A DNA stretch of 34,263 nt from Candidatus Blautia pullistercoris (GCA_019114545.1 DXFG01000335.1:1-34263), one strand, 5' to 3'; shown: positions 15,545 through 24,751, counted from the first letter of the stretch. Translations and numbers: made by a program. Notes: generated by a model from the letters alone, not told the origin.

Positions 15545-17662
15545 TTATTTTTCCTGGTCCAGCACACATCTTACGATGATAGCTCCATGGGAAGGTACTT
15601 CCAGACGAATCACACCTGCTTTGCACTCATGGATCTTCTTTACCAGGCTGTATCCGAAATCTCCCGTCACCATAAGCTGTCTGAATTTACAGGTTCTGGA
15701 TCTTGGGATTCCCAGCTCCCATACGGAAAGCTCTACCATCTTAGTCTCATCGCTGTTATTAATAGTCACCACCGTTTTTTCTCTATCTGTAAATCTTCCG
15801 TAGCTGATCTGCTGATAATCATTGGCCAGAAACTTTACAGAGCCTCTCAGCAGCTCATAATTTTCTTTATGGATTCTGATCATATCCCTATGGAAGCTGA
15901 TCAGCTCTTGATCCTCTCTTCCCCAGGGATAGGTCCTTCTGTTATCCGGATCCGTAAAGCCGCAAAGCCCTGCCTCGTCTCCATAGTAAATGGTGGGGGC
16001 TCCAGGCCAGGTCATCTGGATCACTACCGCTTCCCGAAAAACAGCTTTGTTAATGTCCTGTTCAGCCGCCTCACTGCCCAGGTTTTCTACCCGTCCTACC
16101 TTATGATTGGTCCTGGTAAGGAAACGGGAATGGTCATGATTGGATAACTCATTCATAGCTGTCATCAGAGACGGTGCATAAAAGCTGGCCATATGGTATT
16201 TCATAGAGCCGATAAAGCAGTCGCTGTTTCCCAGCATACCCTCGTTAAATTCATCACTGTGCTTTTCCATTCCCGTAAGGAACCAGGTCACAGGCTCCAT
16301 AAAAGCGTCATAATTCATGACCGTATCCCACTGGTCTCCTTCCAGCCAGGATTTTGCCTCTCCATAATGCTCTGCAAGGATCAAGGCATCTGGATTGGCC
16401 TCTTTCACATTTTTCCGGAATTCTCTCCAGAACTGGTGATTATATTCATTGCTGTGACCCAGGTCCGCAGCTACGTCAAGACGCCAGCCATCAACATTAT
16501 AAGGGGGAGATACCCATTTTTTTGCAATGCTCATAATATAATCATAGAGCCTTGGGGATTCTTCATAATTCAGTTTCGGCAGGGTATCATGTCCCCACCA
16601 TCCGTCATAAAACTGATTATAAGGCCAGCTATACTCATTGTGAAAGCGGAAAAACGTTCGGTAAGGACTATCCTGGTCTATATAGGCCCCTTTCTCATAT
16701 CCGGTCTGGTTCTCATAAATCTTTTCCCGATCCAGCCATTTATTAAAGGATCCGCAATGATTAAACACTCCGTCCAGGATTACCTTCATTCCTCTTTTAT
16801 GGATTTCTTCCACAAGACAGACAAAAAAAGCATTGCTGGCTTCCAGGTTCACCTTATCTGTCACCCGCTCAATATATTTTGTAGCATGGGCGTTATCTTT
16901 ATCTCCTTCTGCCAGGACCTCTCCTGTGTCCTTTACGATCTTCCCATAATGGGGGTCAATATAGTCGTAATCCTGGCTGTCATACTTATGGTTGGAAGGA
17001 GATACAAACAACGGGTTAAAATAAATCACGTCTACGCCGAGATCCTTCAGATAGTCCAGTTTATCCAGTACTCCCTGAAGATCCCCGCCATAGAAGTCCC
17101 GGACATCCATGGCCTGAGGAGGCCGGTTCCAGTCTTCTACCTTTTTTACATGTTCATCAATATACGTATATTCTCCTGTGACCACATCATTGGAAGGATC
17201 TCCATTACGGAATCTGTCCACAAAAATCTGGTACATGACTGCGCCTTTCGCCCAATCCGGTGTTTTAAACCCGGGTACAATTCCAAAGCAGTAGTGTTCG
17301 TCAATCTCCCGGGTAACTCCTATCTGTGTATAATAACAATGGATCTTACCGGAAATGATTTCAAAATAATATCGAATAGTCTCATCTCCAAGCTTCACAT
17401 TCGCCCCGTAATAATCAAAGCCGTCTTTAGACTCCACCCATTCCATAGGCTGTCTCACGTCATCATATACTAAAAAAATAAAGTCCACATTATTTTTCTT
17501 TGTGCGGATACGAACATTAACCGTATCTCCTGCCTCCGGCTCCGCCGGCGTCCTGTAATTTTCTGTCTCATCGCTGAAGACTGCACGTTTATTGAAAGTT
17601 GGCCTCATATTGGTCACATATTCCTGAATTTTCCTTGCATCATTAAGATTTTCGTAATTCAT
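15545..17662 (-). CDS. GH13 alpha-glucosidase/neopullulanase-like enzyme (cytoplasmic)
   Basis: 705 residues; ATG at 17662 with GGAGAGG upstream; no signal peptide. The N-terminal about 130 residues look like the beta-sandwich of CBM34-type cyclomaltodextrinases, followed by the (beta/alpha)8 GH13 core. Conserved regions are DVIYFNPLFVSPSNHKYD, VILDGVFNHCG, VDGWRLDVAAD (nucleophile Asp), LILAEHYGE (acid/base Glu), and ELSNHDHSRFLTR (third Asp). The C-terminal beta domain ends with VPSHGAIIVRCVLD. It probably hydrolyses imported maltodextrins. It sits alone; no transporter gene is adjacent. The exact specificity (maltogenic, neopullulanase, cyclodextrinase) cannot be fixed by eye. Confidence 0.92.
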   Translation of the reverse strand: MNYENLNDARKIQEYVTNMRPTFNKRAVFSDETENYRTPAEPEAGDTVNVRIRTKKNNVDFIFLVYDDVRQPMEWVESKDGFDYYGANVKLGDETIRYYFEIISGKIHCYYTQIGVTREIDEHYCFGIVPGFKTPDWAKGAVMYQIFVDRFRNGDPSNDVVTGEYTYIDEHVKKVEDWNRPPQAMDVRDFYGGDLQGVLDKLDYLKDLGVDVIYFNPLFVSPSNHKYDSQDYDYIDPHYGKIVKDTGEVLAEGDKDNAHATKYIERVTDKVNLEASNAFFVCLVEEIHKRGMKVILDGVFNHCGSFNKWLDREKIYENQTGYEKGAYIDQDSPYRTFFRFHNEYSWPYNQFYDGWWGHDTLPKLNYEESPRLYDYIMSIAKKWVSPPYNVDGWRLDVAADLGHSNEYNHQFWREFRKNVKEANPDALILAEHYGEAKSWLEGDQWDTVMNYDAFMEPVTWFLTGMEKHSDEFNEGMLGNSDCFIGSMKYHMASFYAPSLMTAMNELSNHDHSRFLTRTNHKVGRVENLGSEAAEQDINKAVFREAVVIQMTWPGAPTIYYGDEAGLCGFTDPDNRRTYPWGREDQELISFHRDMIRIHKENYELLRGSVKFLANDYQQISYGRFTDREKTVVTINNSDETKMVELSVWELGIPRSRTCKFRQLMVTGDFGYSLVKKIHECKAGVIRLEVPSHGAIIVRCVLDQEK

Positions 17663-17732
17663 ACTGCATCCTCTCCATATTTTAGCAAAACCTATCCGTG
17701 TTTCCTGCTTTGCTGAATTACTTCATATTATT

Positions 17733-17761
17733 ATTCTATCCTACCAGGTCCATATATACAA
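17733..17761 (-). promoter_or_regulatory. Probable promoter of the GH13 gene
   Basis: Minus strand TTGTAT, 17-base spacer, TAGAAT, about 70 bases before the start codon. I could not see a convincing catabolite-response element. Confidence 0.55.
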
Positions 17762-17810
17762 CCACTATTTCCACAGATTTTTCATACTTTTTTTGTTATT
17801 TTTACAAAGT

Positions 17811-17840
17811 AAAACAGCCAGTCTGCTGACTGGCTGTTTT
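17811..17840. terminator. Intrinsic terminator in the ftsH-amylase spacer
   Basis: AAAACAGCCAGTC, loop TGCT, GACTGGCTGTTTT. It is nearly symmetric and so works in either direction. It lies about 200 bases downstream of ftsH. The stretch 17841-18037 has no ORF I can support; it contains a TATAAT (minus strand, 17908-17913) and several homopolymer runs. Confidence 0.85.
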
Positions 17841-18037
17841 GGAGAAGGTATTTCTTCTTATGGGGTGTAGCAAAAACTATATAATGTATTGGGGGGTTTT
17901 TACAGTAATTATAATAGCATGTCATCCGAAAAAAGTGTGCACAATCTTGAGTTTTTTTCGTAATTTTTTTTGATCAATTTTAACATGACTGGTCCTTCCA
18001 CTTTTCGGCCCCCTATGATAATCTGCATAAAAACCTG

Positions 18038-19846
18038 CTAAAACAGGGCTTCAAACTCTTCCCTGCCGATTTTTTCCTTCTCGATCAGCAGCGCCGCACA
18101 TTTATGAAGTACTTCCTCATTCTGAGAAAGGATTTCCTTCGCTCTCTCATAGGCTTCATCAATAATTCTCTTAACCTCGCTGTCGATAAGCGCAGCTGTC
18201 TGGTCAGCATAATTCTTCGTATGGCCGAAATCTCTTCCAATAAACACTTCCTCTTCGTCGCCGCCATACTGGATCATGCCTACTTTTTCAGACATCCCAT
18301 ACTGGGTCACCATAGCTCTGGCCATCTGCGTAGCCTGCTTAATGTCCTGAGAAGCGCCAGTGGTAATATCATGGAAGATCAGCTCTTCCGCTACACGACC
18401 ACCTAAATCTACCACAATATTTTCCAGCATTTTCTTTTTGCTGTTAAACATCTCGTCCTGTTCAGGCAGAGGCATGGTATAACCTGCCGCTCCCATTCCT
18501 GTAGGAATGATGGAGATAGTGTGGACAGGTCCCATCTCCGGCAGCAGATGAAAAAGAATAGCATGGCCTGCCTCATGGTAAGCAGTGATCTTCTTTTCTT
18601 TCTCAGAAATCACCCGGCTCTTCTTCTCTGCACCGATTCCCGTCTTTATAAAGGCCTGACGGATATCACTCTGGTTAATAAAAAATCTGCCGTCCTTGGC
18701 AGTGATGATAGCCGCTTCGTTCATAAGATTTTCCAGATCAGCTCCGGTATAGCCTGCAGTAGTTCTTGCAATTTCCTTTAAGTCCACATCCTCTCCCAGA
18801 GGTTTCTTTGCTGCATGGACCCTGAGGATGTCTTCTCTTCCCTTAATATCAGGCCTTCCTACTCCTACCTTCCGGTCAAAACGGCCGGGACGCAAAATAG
18901 CCGGATCCAGGATATCCACCCGGTTGGTAGCCGCCATAACAATAATTCCCTCGTTAACACCGAAACCGTCCATCTCTACCAGAAGCTGATTCAACGTCTG
19001 CTCTCTCTCGTCATGGCCCCCGCCCATGCCGGTGCCTCTTCTTCTCGCCACGGCATCGATCTCATCGATAAACACAATACAGGGTGCATTCTTCTTGGCT
19101 TCTTCAAACAGATCCCGTACACGGGAAGCACCTACACCAACGAACATCTCCACAAAGTCTGAACCGGAGATAGAAAAGAAGGGAACCCCTGCCTCCCCTG
19201 CAATGGCTTTTGCCAGAAGGGTCTTACCTGTTCCCGGAGGTCCTACAAGAAGTACGCCTTTGGGGATTCTGGCTCCTACCTTCACGTATTTCTGAGGTTC
19301 TTTTAAGAAATCCACAATCTCTTCCAGCTCCTCTTTTTCTTCCTGTAGACCTGCCACATCTTTGAAAGTTACTTTTTTATCTGCATCTGTGGACATTTTC
19401 GCCCTGCTTTTGCCGAAATTCATCATCTTGGCATTGCTTCCTCCGGACATCTGCCGGTTCATCATATTCATAATAACCAGGACCAGCACTACCGTGAGGA
19501 TCAGGGGAAGCACAGAAGCCATAAAGACATTATCTCCCGGTACATCCGCCACCTGTATGGCAACATCGCTTTCCGCCTCCAGAGTATCCTGAAGTTCTTT
19601 CACATCCAGAGAATAAAAGTTGTGCTCCTCTCCGTTTTTCATACGGACCGTTACCTGACCGGTAGGAATCTCTCTGTTTGGCTGGATGTATACCTGAGAT
19701 ACCTCTCCCTCCTCTATGTCCTGCTGGAATGCCTGCTCTGTGTAGCTGTAGTCCCTGGTCATCTGCCTGGAAATAAACCAGAACCCGAAAACAACCAGCA
19801 ATAAAAGCACCAGAGCCGGCACCCAGTTTCTTGCCTGCTTATTCAC
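18038..19846 (-). CDS. ftsH: ATP-dependent zinc metalloprotease FtsH
   Basis: 602 residues from a GTG at 19846, with GGAGA upstream; the longer ORF starts at an unsupported TTG. Two membrane segments (about 8-25 and 107-128) flank an extracytoplasmic domain. The AAA core has Walker A GPPGTGKT (202-209), Walker [12 protein letters not shown], and the second-region-of-homology pattern [20 protein letters not shown]; the zinc protease motif is HEAGH (424-428), with a further Asp ligand in [11 protein letters not shown]. FtsH degrades misassembled membrane proteins and short-lived regulators and is needed for sporulation in Bacillus. It is the last gene of the tilS-hpt-ftsH series, the same order as in B. 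subtilis, with a 104-base gap after hpt. Confidence 0.98.
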   Translation of the reverse strand: MNKQARNWVPALVLLLLVVFGFWFISRQMTRDYSYTEQAFQQDIEEGEVSQVYIQPNREIPTGQVTVRMKNGEEHNFYSLDVKELQDTLEAESDVAIQVADVPGDNVFMASVLPLILTVVLVLVIMNMMNRQMSGGSNAKMMNFGKSRAKMSTDADKKVTFKDVAGLQEEKEELEEIVDFLKEPQKYVKVGARIPKGVLLVGPPGTGKTLLAKAIAGEAGVPFFSISGSDFVEMFVGVGASRVRDLFEEAKKNAPCIVFIDEIDAVARRRGTGMGGGHDEREQTLNQLLVEMDGFGVNEGIIVMAATNRVDILDPAILRPGRFDRKVGVGRPDIKGREDILRVHAAKKPLGEDVDLKEIARTTAGYTGADLENLMNEAAIITAKDGRFFINQSDIRQAFIKTGIGAEKKSRVISEKEKKITAYHEAGHAILFHLLPEMGPVHTISIIPTGMGAAGYTMPLPEQDEMFNSKKKMLENIVVDLGGRVAEELIFHDITTGASQDIKQATQMARAMVTQYGMSEKVGMIQYGGDEEEVFIGRDFGHTKNYADQTAALIDSEVKRIIDEAYERAKEILSQNEEVLHKCAALLIEKEKIGREEFEALF

Positions 19847-19950
19847 GTCTTTGTTTCTCCTCTCTTTCCATAATTCCTCTGTCGTCCTGTCAGTCCATGC
19901 CTCAGGACAAACTTTCTTTTCCGTCTGGCAGTCCAACTGCCGACTGTCAC

Positions 19951-20472
19951 TTAAAATTCCACAACACCGATATAAGGCAGATTTCTGTATTTCTGCGCAT
20001 AATCCAATCCGTACCCTACTACAAATTCATCGGGAATGTTAAAACACACATAATCAACTTTCACATCCTTCACCCTTCTCTCAGGTTTATCCAGAAGGGT
20101 ACACAGATGAATACTGGCAGGATGTCTCTGCTTCAGAATCTCAATGAGATAGCTCAGAGTCCTTCCGGAATCGATGATATCCTCCACGATAAGCACATCT
20201 TTTCCTTCTATGGGTTCATCTAAATCTTTTACGATACGTACCACTCCACTGGAACTGGTGTCATTGCCATAGCTGGATACAGACATAAAGTCAAGACTTA
20301 CCGGAACCGTCACACGCTTTGCCAGTTCGCAGGTAAAAAATACGCCGCCTTTCAGCACGCATATCATATGAACCGATTTTCCTTCATAATCTCTGCTGAT
20401 CTGCTCTCCGATCTGGCAGATCCGACGGTTTACTTCCTCTTCACTTAACAGTTGGCGGATTCTTTCACTCAT
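19951..20472 (-). CDS. hpt: Hypoxanthine phosphoribosyltransferase
   Basis: 173 residues, standard length. It converts hypoxanthine or guanine with PRPP into IMP or GMP in the purine salvage pathway. Visible motifs are the flexible-loop segment [16 protein letters not shown], the PRPP-binding [14 protein letters not shown], and the base-binding region near [24 protein letters not shown]. The start overlaps the end of tilS by 8 bases, indicating translational coupling. The tilS-hpt-ftsH order is conserved in Firmicutes. Confidence 0.97.
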   Translation of the reverse strand: MSERIRQLLSEEEVNRRICQIGEQISRDYEGKSVHMICVLKGGVFFTCELAKRVTVPVSLDFMSVSSYGNDTSSSGVVRIVKDLDEPIEGKDVLIVEDIIDSGRTLSYLIEILKQRHPASIHLCTLLDKPERRVKDVKVDYVCFNIPDEFVVGYGLDYAQKYRNLPYIGVVEF

Positions 20473-21826
20473 CTTCCTTTACTCCTTTTACTTGTACTTC
20501 TAACACTCGTTTTGTCTGACTGGTAATCTTATAATACGCACTGATACGCAGGCCCACCGCCCACAGGATATGGGAGCCCTCAGCCAGAAGCGTGATCCTG
20601 TCTCTCTCCTGACGTGGAATCTTACAGTCAATAAAATAATCTTTCAGTTTCTTCCGTCCTCCCTGGGCATTTATGGTAATATAATCTCCCGGTAAGCGGA
20701 ACCTTACTTCAAGACTGTCTTTTATTTTATCATAATCAAACCATTTCGTATATGTTTTTTCTGGAATTTGCTGTTTTTCATAGGGAAAAATCCGGAATTT
20801 CAGAGAAGCTTTTTCCCTCTCCTCTTCTTTTGCTCTTCCAATGACAAGGTTTCCGTATTCCTGCCAAGCCTGCAGACCATAAGGAAGAAATGCTCTGGAT
20901 CCCGTATCCGCCAGAAGAAGCATCTTAACTGTCTCAATGTGGATTCTGGAAATATCCTTCCGCTTTCCTGCTGCCACAGTCAGGACCTTCCTAAGAACAT
21001 ACTCCTGCATAATATCCTTTTCGCCGGAAAGTTCGCGCTTCACCACATACTGTTCTTTCTGTTTCTTCACATAGTTCCCATAGAGTTTATCCGCCTGTTC
21101 CTCCAGATATTCCTCTATTTTTCCCATATAACCGGCGGTGGTTCCTATATGGCTTACCACCCGGGGATTCATCTGTTCCATCTGGGGTATCAAGATCTGA
21201 CGTATCCTGTTTCTGGTATAAGAAAGATCCTGGTTACTGCTGTCCTCTACCCAGGAAATGCCCTTCTCCTTCAGATATTCCCGTATTTCCTCTCTTGATA
21301 CACACAGAAGTGGACGGATATAGCTCTTCATTTCCTCTTTCTGCACCGGACGGATTCCTGCCAGTCCCCCTGCTCCCGTTCCCCGGATAAGGTTGTGGAG
21401 CACTGTTTCTGCCTGATCATTCTTATGATGAGCCAGGGCAATACAGAATTTTTCCGGATCAGCCTCCCAGGCCCTGCCCTCTTCCTCAAAAGCCCGGCGC
21501 CTTGCCAGTCTGCCTGCCTCTTCCAGAGACAGCTTCTGTGCAGCGGCCATCTCAGGCACCGGACAATACCGGACTGTAAGGGGAACTGCCAGTCTTACAC
21601 AGAGTTCTCTGGTAAACTCCTGATCTCTCTCTGCTTCTTCCCCACGGATCCCATGATTTATATGAATGCCCCGAAGAGCAAAATCCTTTCTTTTCTGATA
21701 TTCTTTTAACAAAAACAACAGGCATACCGAATCTGCTCCTCCCGAAATTCCAAGAAGCACCTGGCTGCCCGTTTCTATCATCTTGTATTCTTCTATATAG
21801 GAAAATACCTTCTCTTCTATCTTCAT
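20465..21826 (-). CDS. tilS: tRNA(Ile)-lysidine synthase
   Basis: 453 residues. It modifies C34 of the CAU-anticodon isoleucine tRNA to lysidine using ATP and lysine. The N-type PP-loop SGGADSVCLLFLL is near residue 29, with GIHINHGIRGEEAERD and ALAHHKNDQAETVLHNLIRGTGAGGLAGI as further family motifs; the C-terminal domain (about 360-453) contains FRLPGDYITINAQGGRKKLKDYFIDCKIP, typical of long TilS forms. It follows spoIIE by ten bases and overlaps hpt. Confidence 0.97.
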   Translation of the reverse strand: MKIEEKVFSYIEEYKMIETGSQVLLGISGGADSVCLLFLLKEYQKRKDFALRGIHINHGIRGEEAERDQEFTRELCVRLAVPLTVRYCPVPEMAAAQKLSLEEAGRLARRRAFEEEGRAWEADPEKFCIALAHHKNDQAETVLHNLIRGTGAGGLAGIRPVQKEEMKSYIRPLLCVSREEIREYLKEKGISWVEDSSNQDLSYTRNRIRQILIPQMEQMNPRVVSHIGTTAGYMGKIEEYLEEQADKLYGNYVKKQKEQYVVKRELSGEKDIMQEYVLRKVLTVAAGKRKDISRIHIETVKMLLLADTGSRAFLPYGLQAWQEYGNLVIGRAKEEEREKASLKFRIFPYEKQQIPEKTYTKWFDYDKIKDSLEVRFRLPGDYITINAQGGRKKLKDYFIDCKIPRQERDRITLLAEGSHILWAVGLRISAYYKITSQTKRVLEVQVKGVKEDE

Positions 21827-21836
21827 CTTCTTGTAT

Positions 21837-23324
21837 CTATTTCCTCCATAAACCTGCCGCCAGCACTGTCATATCATCTGTGGCCTTATATTCACAGTAT
21901 GTAAGAACTCTTTCCAGGATTCCCTTTCCCAGCTCCTGGGCCGCAGTAGTATTCACTTCCATTATGATTTCCTTCATCGTCTCTTCCGGATCCTCCCCAG
22001 GCAGGGCATCCAGGACCCCGTCCGTGACCATGATCAGAAAATCTCCCTCATAGAGTTTTTTGGTGGAAGACTCGAAATCGGCCTGCTGCACCAGTCCCAG
22101 AGCCAGGCTTGTGGATGAGATTGCCTCCACCCAGTGGCTCCTTTTAATAAAAGTGGTAGATGCCCCGGCTTTCAAAAAATGGCACGTACCGGAATACAGG
22201 TCCACAATGGAAATATCCACTGTGGAAAAACGGCCGTCACGATTTTTCAGATTCAGCACCGAATTGACCATTTTCGCAGCAGTCTCCCCGGAAAATCCTG
22301 CTTCCACAAGTTGTTCCAGCGTATCCACCACTGTCTCGCTTTCCCTGGATGCCTCCAGACCGGAACCCATACCGTCAGAGAGACAGATAAAAAACTGGCC
22401 ATTCTCTTCTGCAGCACAGGTATAGTTGTCTCCTGAAACATTTTCTTTATCCTTGGTGATCTTGGCTGCTCCGTAAAGGATCTTGAAATTTACCTCCTCC
22501 ATAAAGCCCAGGACCCCATAATCTTTTGTGATCAGGGTTTTTCCTTCGGATTTTACTGCCATTGGACAGCCGCAGATCTGGGAAAGAGCCTCTGCCGCTT
22601 CCCCTGCCGGGATGCAGGTACCTCCCCTGGTACACAGTTCCGCATAATACCGCTGCTTCCCGTCAGGCTGTTCTAAAGTCCACATATTCCGTACCCGGAT
22701 ATGCCGCCTCTTCAGCTTTCTGGCAAAATCATCCCGAAACTGCATGTCCACCTCCGTCAGGTCGAAAAGATCTTGGGATAAAAGTTTCATAAGCTGGGCC
22801 ATCTCCCCCAGCTGCTGTGCCACTGCCATCCGGTTTTCCAATAGTTTATTATTCCATATAAGATTCTGCCGTTCTCTGTCCATGATCCGCTGAAGCTCCT
22901 GAACCAGTTTCCCCTGGTTCACACATACTCCGGTGAGATCCGCCCTGGCTTTTCTCAGTTTTTCCTCGTCCTTTTCTTCCAGGATCCGTAAAAGCCCGTA
23001 AAGCCTCTGATATGTCTGAGGATAATGCTGGGTCCAGCATACCTGGTTCAGGCTGCACTTTCTGCATACCTCTTCTTTGGCCTCCTCTATCAGATCTTTC
23101 AGTTCCGAGCTGGAAAGATAGTCCTTTCTGCAGGGCATGCCATAGAAGCTGTTTGCCAGCTTTTGGAAGGATTCCGCATAGCGCTGCATTTTTTCTTTCT
23201 GTGGATGCCGGTCATAGTCCAAAGCCGCTGCACTTTTTTTCATCTCTGAAAAAATAGTTTTTGCCATGTCACGTAATAACAGCAGTACGCCGATTACGAG
23301 CATGGCAATGATCCATTCCTGCAT
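21837..23324 (-). CDS. spoIIE: SpoIIE-family PP2C serine phosphatase, short single-membrane-segment form
   Basis: 495 residues from the ATG at 23324, with GGGAGGG upstream. In sporulation SpoIIE dephosphorylates SpoIIAA to release sigma-F. The C-terminal PP2C domain (about 290-495) is complete: VSGDNY, LSDGMGSGLEAS, TVDISIVDLYSG, LIMVTDGVLDAL, KATDDMTVLAAG. The middle region carries the SpoIIE Cys pattern CRKCSLNQVCW. B. subtilis SpoIIE is about 827 residues with ten membrane spans; here only one hydrophobic segment (IIAMLVIGVLLLL) is present and the sequence upstream is non-coding, so this is a short form, not a misplaced start. Position upstream of tilS-hpt-ftsH matches spoIIE of Bacillus. 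Confidence 0.92.
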   Translation of the reverse strand: MQEWIIAMLVIGVLLLLRDMAKTIFSEMKKSAAALDYDRHPQKEKMQRYAESFQKLANSFYGMPCRKDYLSSSELKDLIEEAKEEVCRKCSLNQVCWTQHYPQTYQRLYGLLRILEEKDEEKLRKARADLTGVCVNQGKLVQELQRIMDRERQNLIWNNKLLENRMAVAQQLGEMAQLMKLLSQDLFDLTEVDMQFRDDFARKLKRRHIRVRNMWTLEQPDGKQRYYAELCTRGGTCIPAGEAAEALSQICGCPMAVKSEGKTLITKDYGVLGFMEEVNFKILYGAAKITKDKENVSGDNYTCAAEENGQFFICLSDGMGSGLEASRESETVVDTLEQLVEAGFSGETAAKMVNSVLNLKNRDGRFSTVDISIVDLYSGTCHFLKAGASTTFIKRSHWVEAISSTSLALGLVQQADFESSTKKLYEGDFLIMVTDGVLDALPGEDPEETMKEIIMEVNTTAAQELGKGILERVLTYCEYKATDDMTVLAAGLWRK

Positions 23325-23364
23325 CTTCTTCCCTCCCTGAATAAGCAACCGCTATCAGAAGAGT

Positions 23365-23397
23365 ATTATAGATGCTTTTCACTCTGAACTTTGTCAA
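23365..23397 (-). promoter_or_regulatory. spoIIE promoter with 21-bp spacer and overlapping Spo0A-box-like sequence
   Basis: Minus strand perfect TTGACA and perfect TATAAT separated by 21 bases. On the plus strand TTTGTCAAAAA overlaps the -35 and resembles the Spo0A box (TTTGTCGAA); a second similar sequence, TTTTTGTCTGAAAA on the minus strand, lies at 23421-23434. The predicted start of transcription is about 35 bases before the spoIIE ATG. Confidence 0.6.
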
Positions 23398-23441
23398 AAA
23401 CCGTCTCCCGGGGAAAAAAATTTTCAGACAAAAATCTCCAT

Positions 23442-23954
23442 TTATCCCTCTGCTTCTTCAGAGCTGCTTCCAGTCTCCCTGGAAGTGTTCCCGTTCCGGG
23501 AATTCCCGCTGGACTGAGAGTCTCCGCCACTCCGGGAATCTTCATTACTCCGAGAATCCGTGCTGCCCTGAGAATTCTCATTATTTTCACTGTTCTGTGT
23601 ATCCTGGGAGTTCTGTGTACCCTCGGAGCTGTCTGTATCCTGGGTATTCTCCTCTGTATCCCCTTCTTTAAAGACGATCTCGTTCTCCTTGACCAGTCCC
23701 AGCTTTTCTCTGGCTGTCTCCTCCACATATTCATCTGTCTTCATATATTCTTTCAGATCATCAATCTCTGTGGTCCGTCCTTCTTCTTCCTCGATCTGCT
23801 GATCCAGTTCCTTTATCTGGGAATCATAGGAGGAAAGCTGGTTTTGCAGAGCAACACTTTTCCCCATCATTCCCACAAACAGGACACCTACCACAAAAGT
23901 AATGCTAACCATTGCGATTCTGGTTTGTGATTTTCTTTTCTTTGCTTTTTTCAT
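23442..23954 (-). CDS. divIC: Septum formation initiator, DivIC/FtsB family
   Basis: 170 residues from the ATG at 23954, with AGGAAG upstream; the longer ORF start lacks a ribosome site. A basic N-terminus (KKAKKRKSQTR) is followed by a single membrane segment (13-31), a coiled coil (about 35-75) and the conserved region YVEETAREKLGLVKENEIVFK. DivIC works with FtsL and DivIB at the division septum. The C-terminal about 60 residues are an unusual low-complexity tail of Ser, Asn, Asp, Gly and Glu outside the membrane. The start lies within the end of yabQ (50-base overlap). Context yabP-yabQ-divIC-spoIIE matches Bacillus. Confidence 0.9.
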   Translation of the reverse strand: MKKAKKRKSQTRIAMVSITFVVGVLFVGMMGKSVALQNQLSSYDSQIKELDQQIEEEEGRTTEIDDLKEYMKTDEYVEETAREKLGLVKENEIVFKEGDTEENTQDTDSSEGTQNSQDTQNSENNENSQGSTDSRSNEDSRSGGDSQSSGNSRNGNTSRETGSSSEEAEG

Positions 23955-24393
23955 TCCAACGCTTCCTGATTCTTTGTATGGGCTTTTGTTCATATAGGGC
24001 AATTTTAACTCTGACCAGCCAAAATTTCAACCTTTTTCTGCATATTCTAATAGGTGTTCCCATAATTCCCAGGAACCTTCCTATTTTCCTCAAAATAGCA
24101 GAAATATATTTCACCAAAATCATACTGGGACCGGCATGATACAGCAAAGCTCCCAATCCGGTAAATAAAAGAACGTAAATGCGTATCATACCATCATTTT
24201 CCCTATAAATCAGGTTAAACAAATATATCCCTGAAACACACCAGTACAGAATATCCTCTATTCCAATCCAAAATGAGCTGTGATCTGCAATGTTTCTGAA
24301 AATACGGAGAATATCATAACAGACTGCCAGAAAGACGCCTGCCAGGAAGGCATCTGCAGCAAGCAGCAGTTCTCCATGCATATAGCTGCTCAT
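23905..24393 (-). CDS. yabQ: Spore cortex biosynthesis membrane protein YabQ
   Basis: 162 residues with about four hydrophobic segments (LLLAADAFLAGVFLAVCYDILRIFR, DILYWCVSGIYLFNLIY, IYVLLFTGLGALLY, ISAILRKIGRFLGIM) and a basic C-terminus. The pattern GE...G...AVCYDILRIFRN and the genomic position between yabP and divIC identify YabQ, which in B. subtilis is made in the mother cell under sigma-E and is needed for cortex formation. Start ATG at 24393, five bases after yabP ends. Confidence 0.9.
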   Translation of the reverse strand: MSSYMHGELLLAADAFLAGVFLAVCYDILRIFRNIADHSSFWIGIEDILYWCVSGIYLFNLIYRENDGMIRIYVLLFTGLGALLYHAGPSMILVKYISAILRKIGRFLGIMGTPIRICRKRLKFWLVRVKIALYEQKPIQRIRKRWNEKSKEKKITNQNRNG

Positions 24394-24398
24394 AGGTC

Positions 24399-24683
24399 TT
24401 ACTGAAACAGCCTTTTTAGCATTCCTTCTCCCCCCTTGGCTTTGGTAATCCCCTGGCTGTATATAAGACTGTCCACTTTCCCCTCTATATCGACCTCCTG
24501 TCTCTCCAGATCCAGACGGGTTACATGAAGTCCTTCCCCTTTTATGGAAAGAGTCCCCGCCTCAGTCACCAGACTGATTTCTTTTTCATCAAAGGAATTC
24601 ACATCTCTCACGCCCTGTATGCAGCCCTTTTCTCTGTTGGCAAGCTGCAGCCTGTGAATCTTTCCGCTCTGTTTTTCTTCCAA
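24399..24683 (-). CDS. yabP: Sporulation protein YabP (YabP/YqfC family)
   Basis: 94 residues starting at a TTG (MEEKQSGKIHRLQL). No ATG is available in frame, and the ribosome site is weak (GGGGGATT), so the exact start is not certain. Family features are HRLQLANREKGCIQGVRDVNSFDEKEI, LSIKGEGLHVTRLDLERQEVDIEG and the short helical end. YabP is a sigma-E-dependent protein needed for spore development. In B. subtilis it directly follows yabO (rqcP); here a 306-base spacer with a duplicated repeat lies between them. Confidence 0.88.
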   Translation of the reverse strand: MEEKQSGKIHRLQLANREKGCIQGVRDVNSFDEKEISLVTEAGTLSIKGEGLHVTRLDLERQEVDIEGKVDSLIYSQGITKAKGGEGMLKRLFQ

Positions 24684-24692
24684 AAGAAAATC

Positions 24693-24736
24693 AATCCCCC
24701 ATATTCTCTTCCTTATGAAAGATTATATGGGGGATT
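24693..24736 (-). terminator. Hairpin directly upstream of yabP, probable terminator of the hup-rqcP transcript
   Basis: AATCCCCCATAT pairs perfectly with ATATGGGGGATT (12-bp arms). On the minus strand it is followed by GATTTTCTTTT, a moderate T tract that runs into the yabP start codon. It may separate rqcP expression from the sporulation genes. Confidence 0.55.
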
Positions 24737-24751
24737 AATCCTTAATATGCA

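Noticed and set aside
16193-17473. 426-residue plus-strand ORF
   Set aside because: Antisense shadow of the GH13 gene, whose catalytic motifs are intact.
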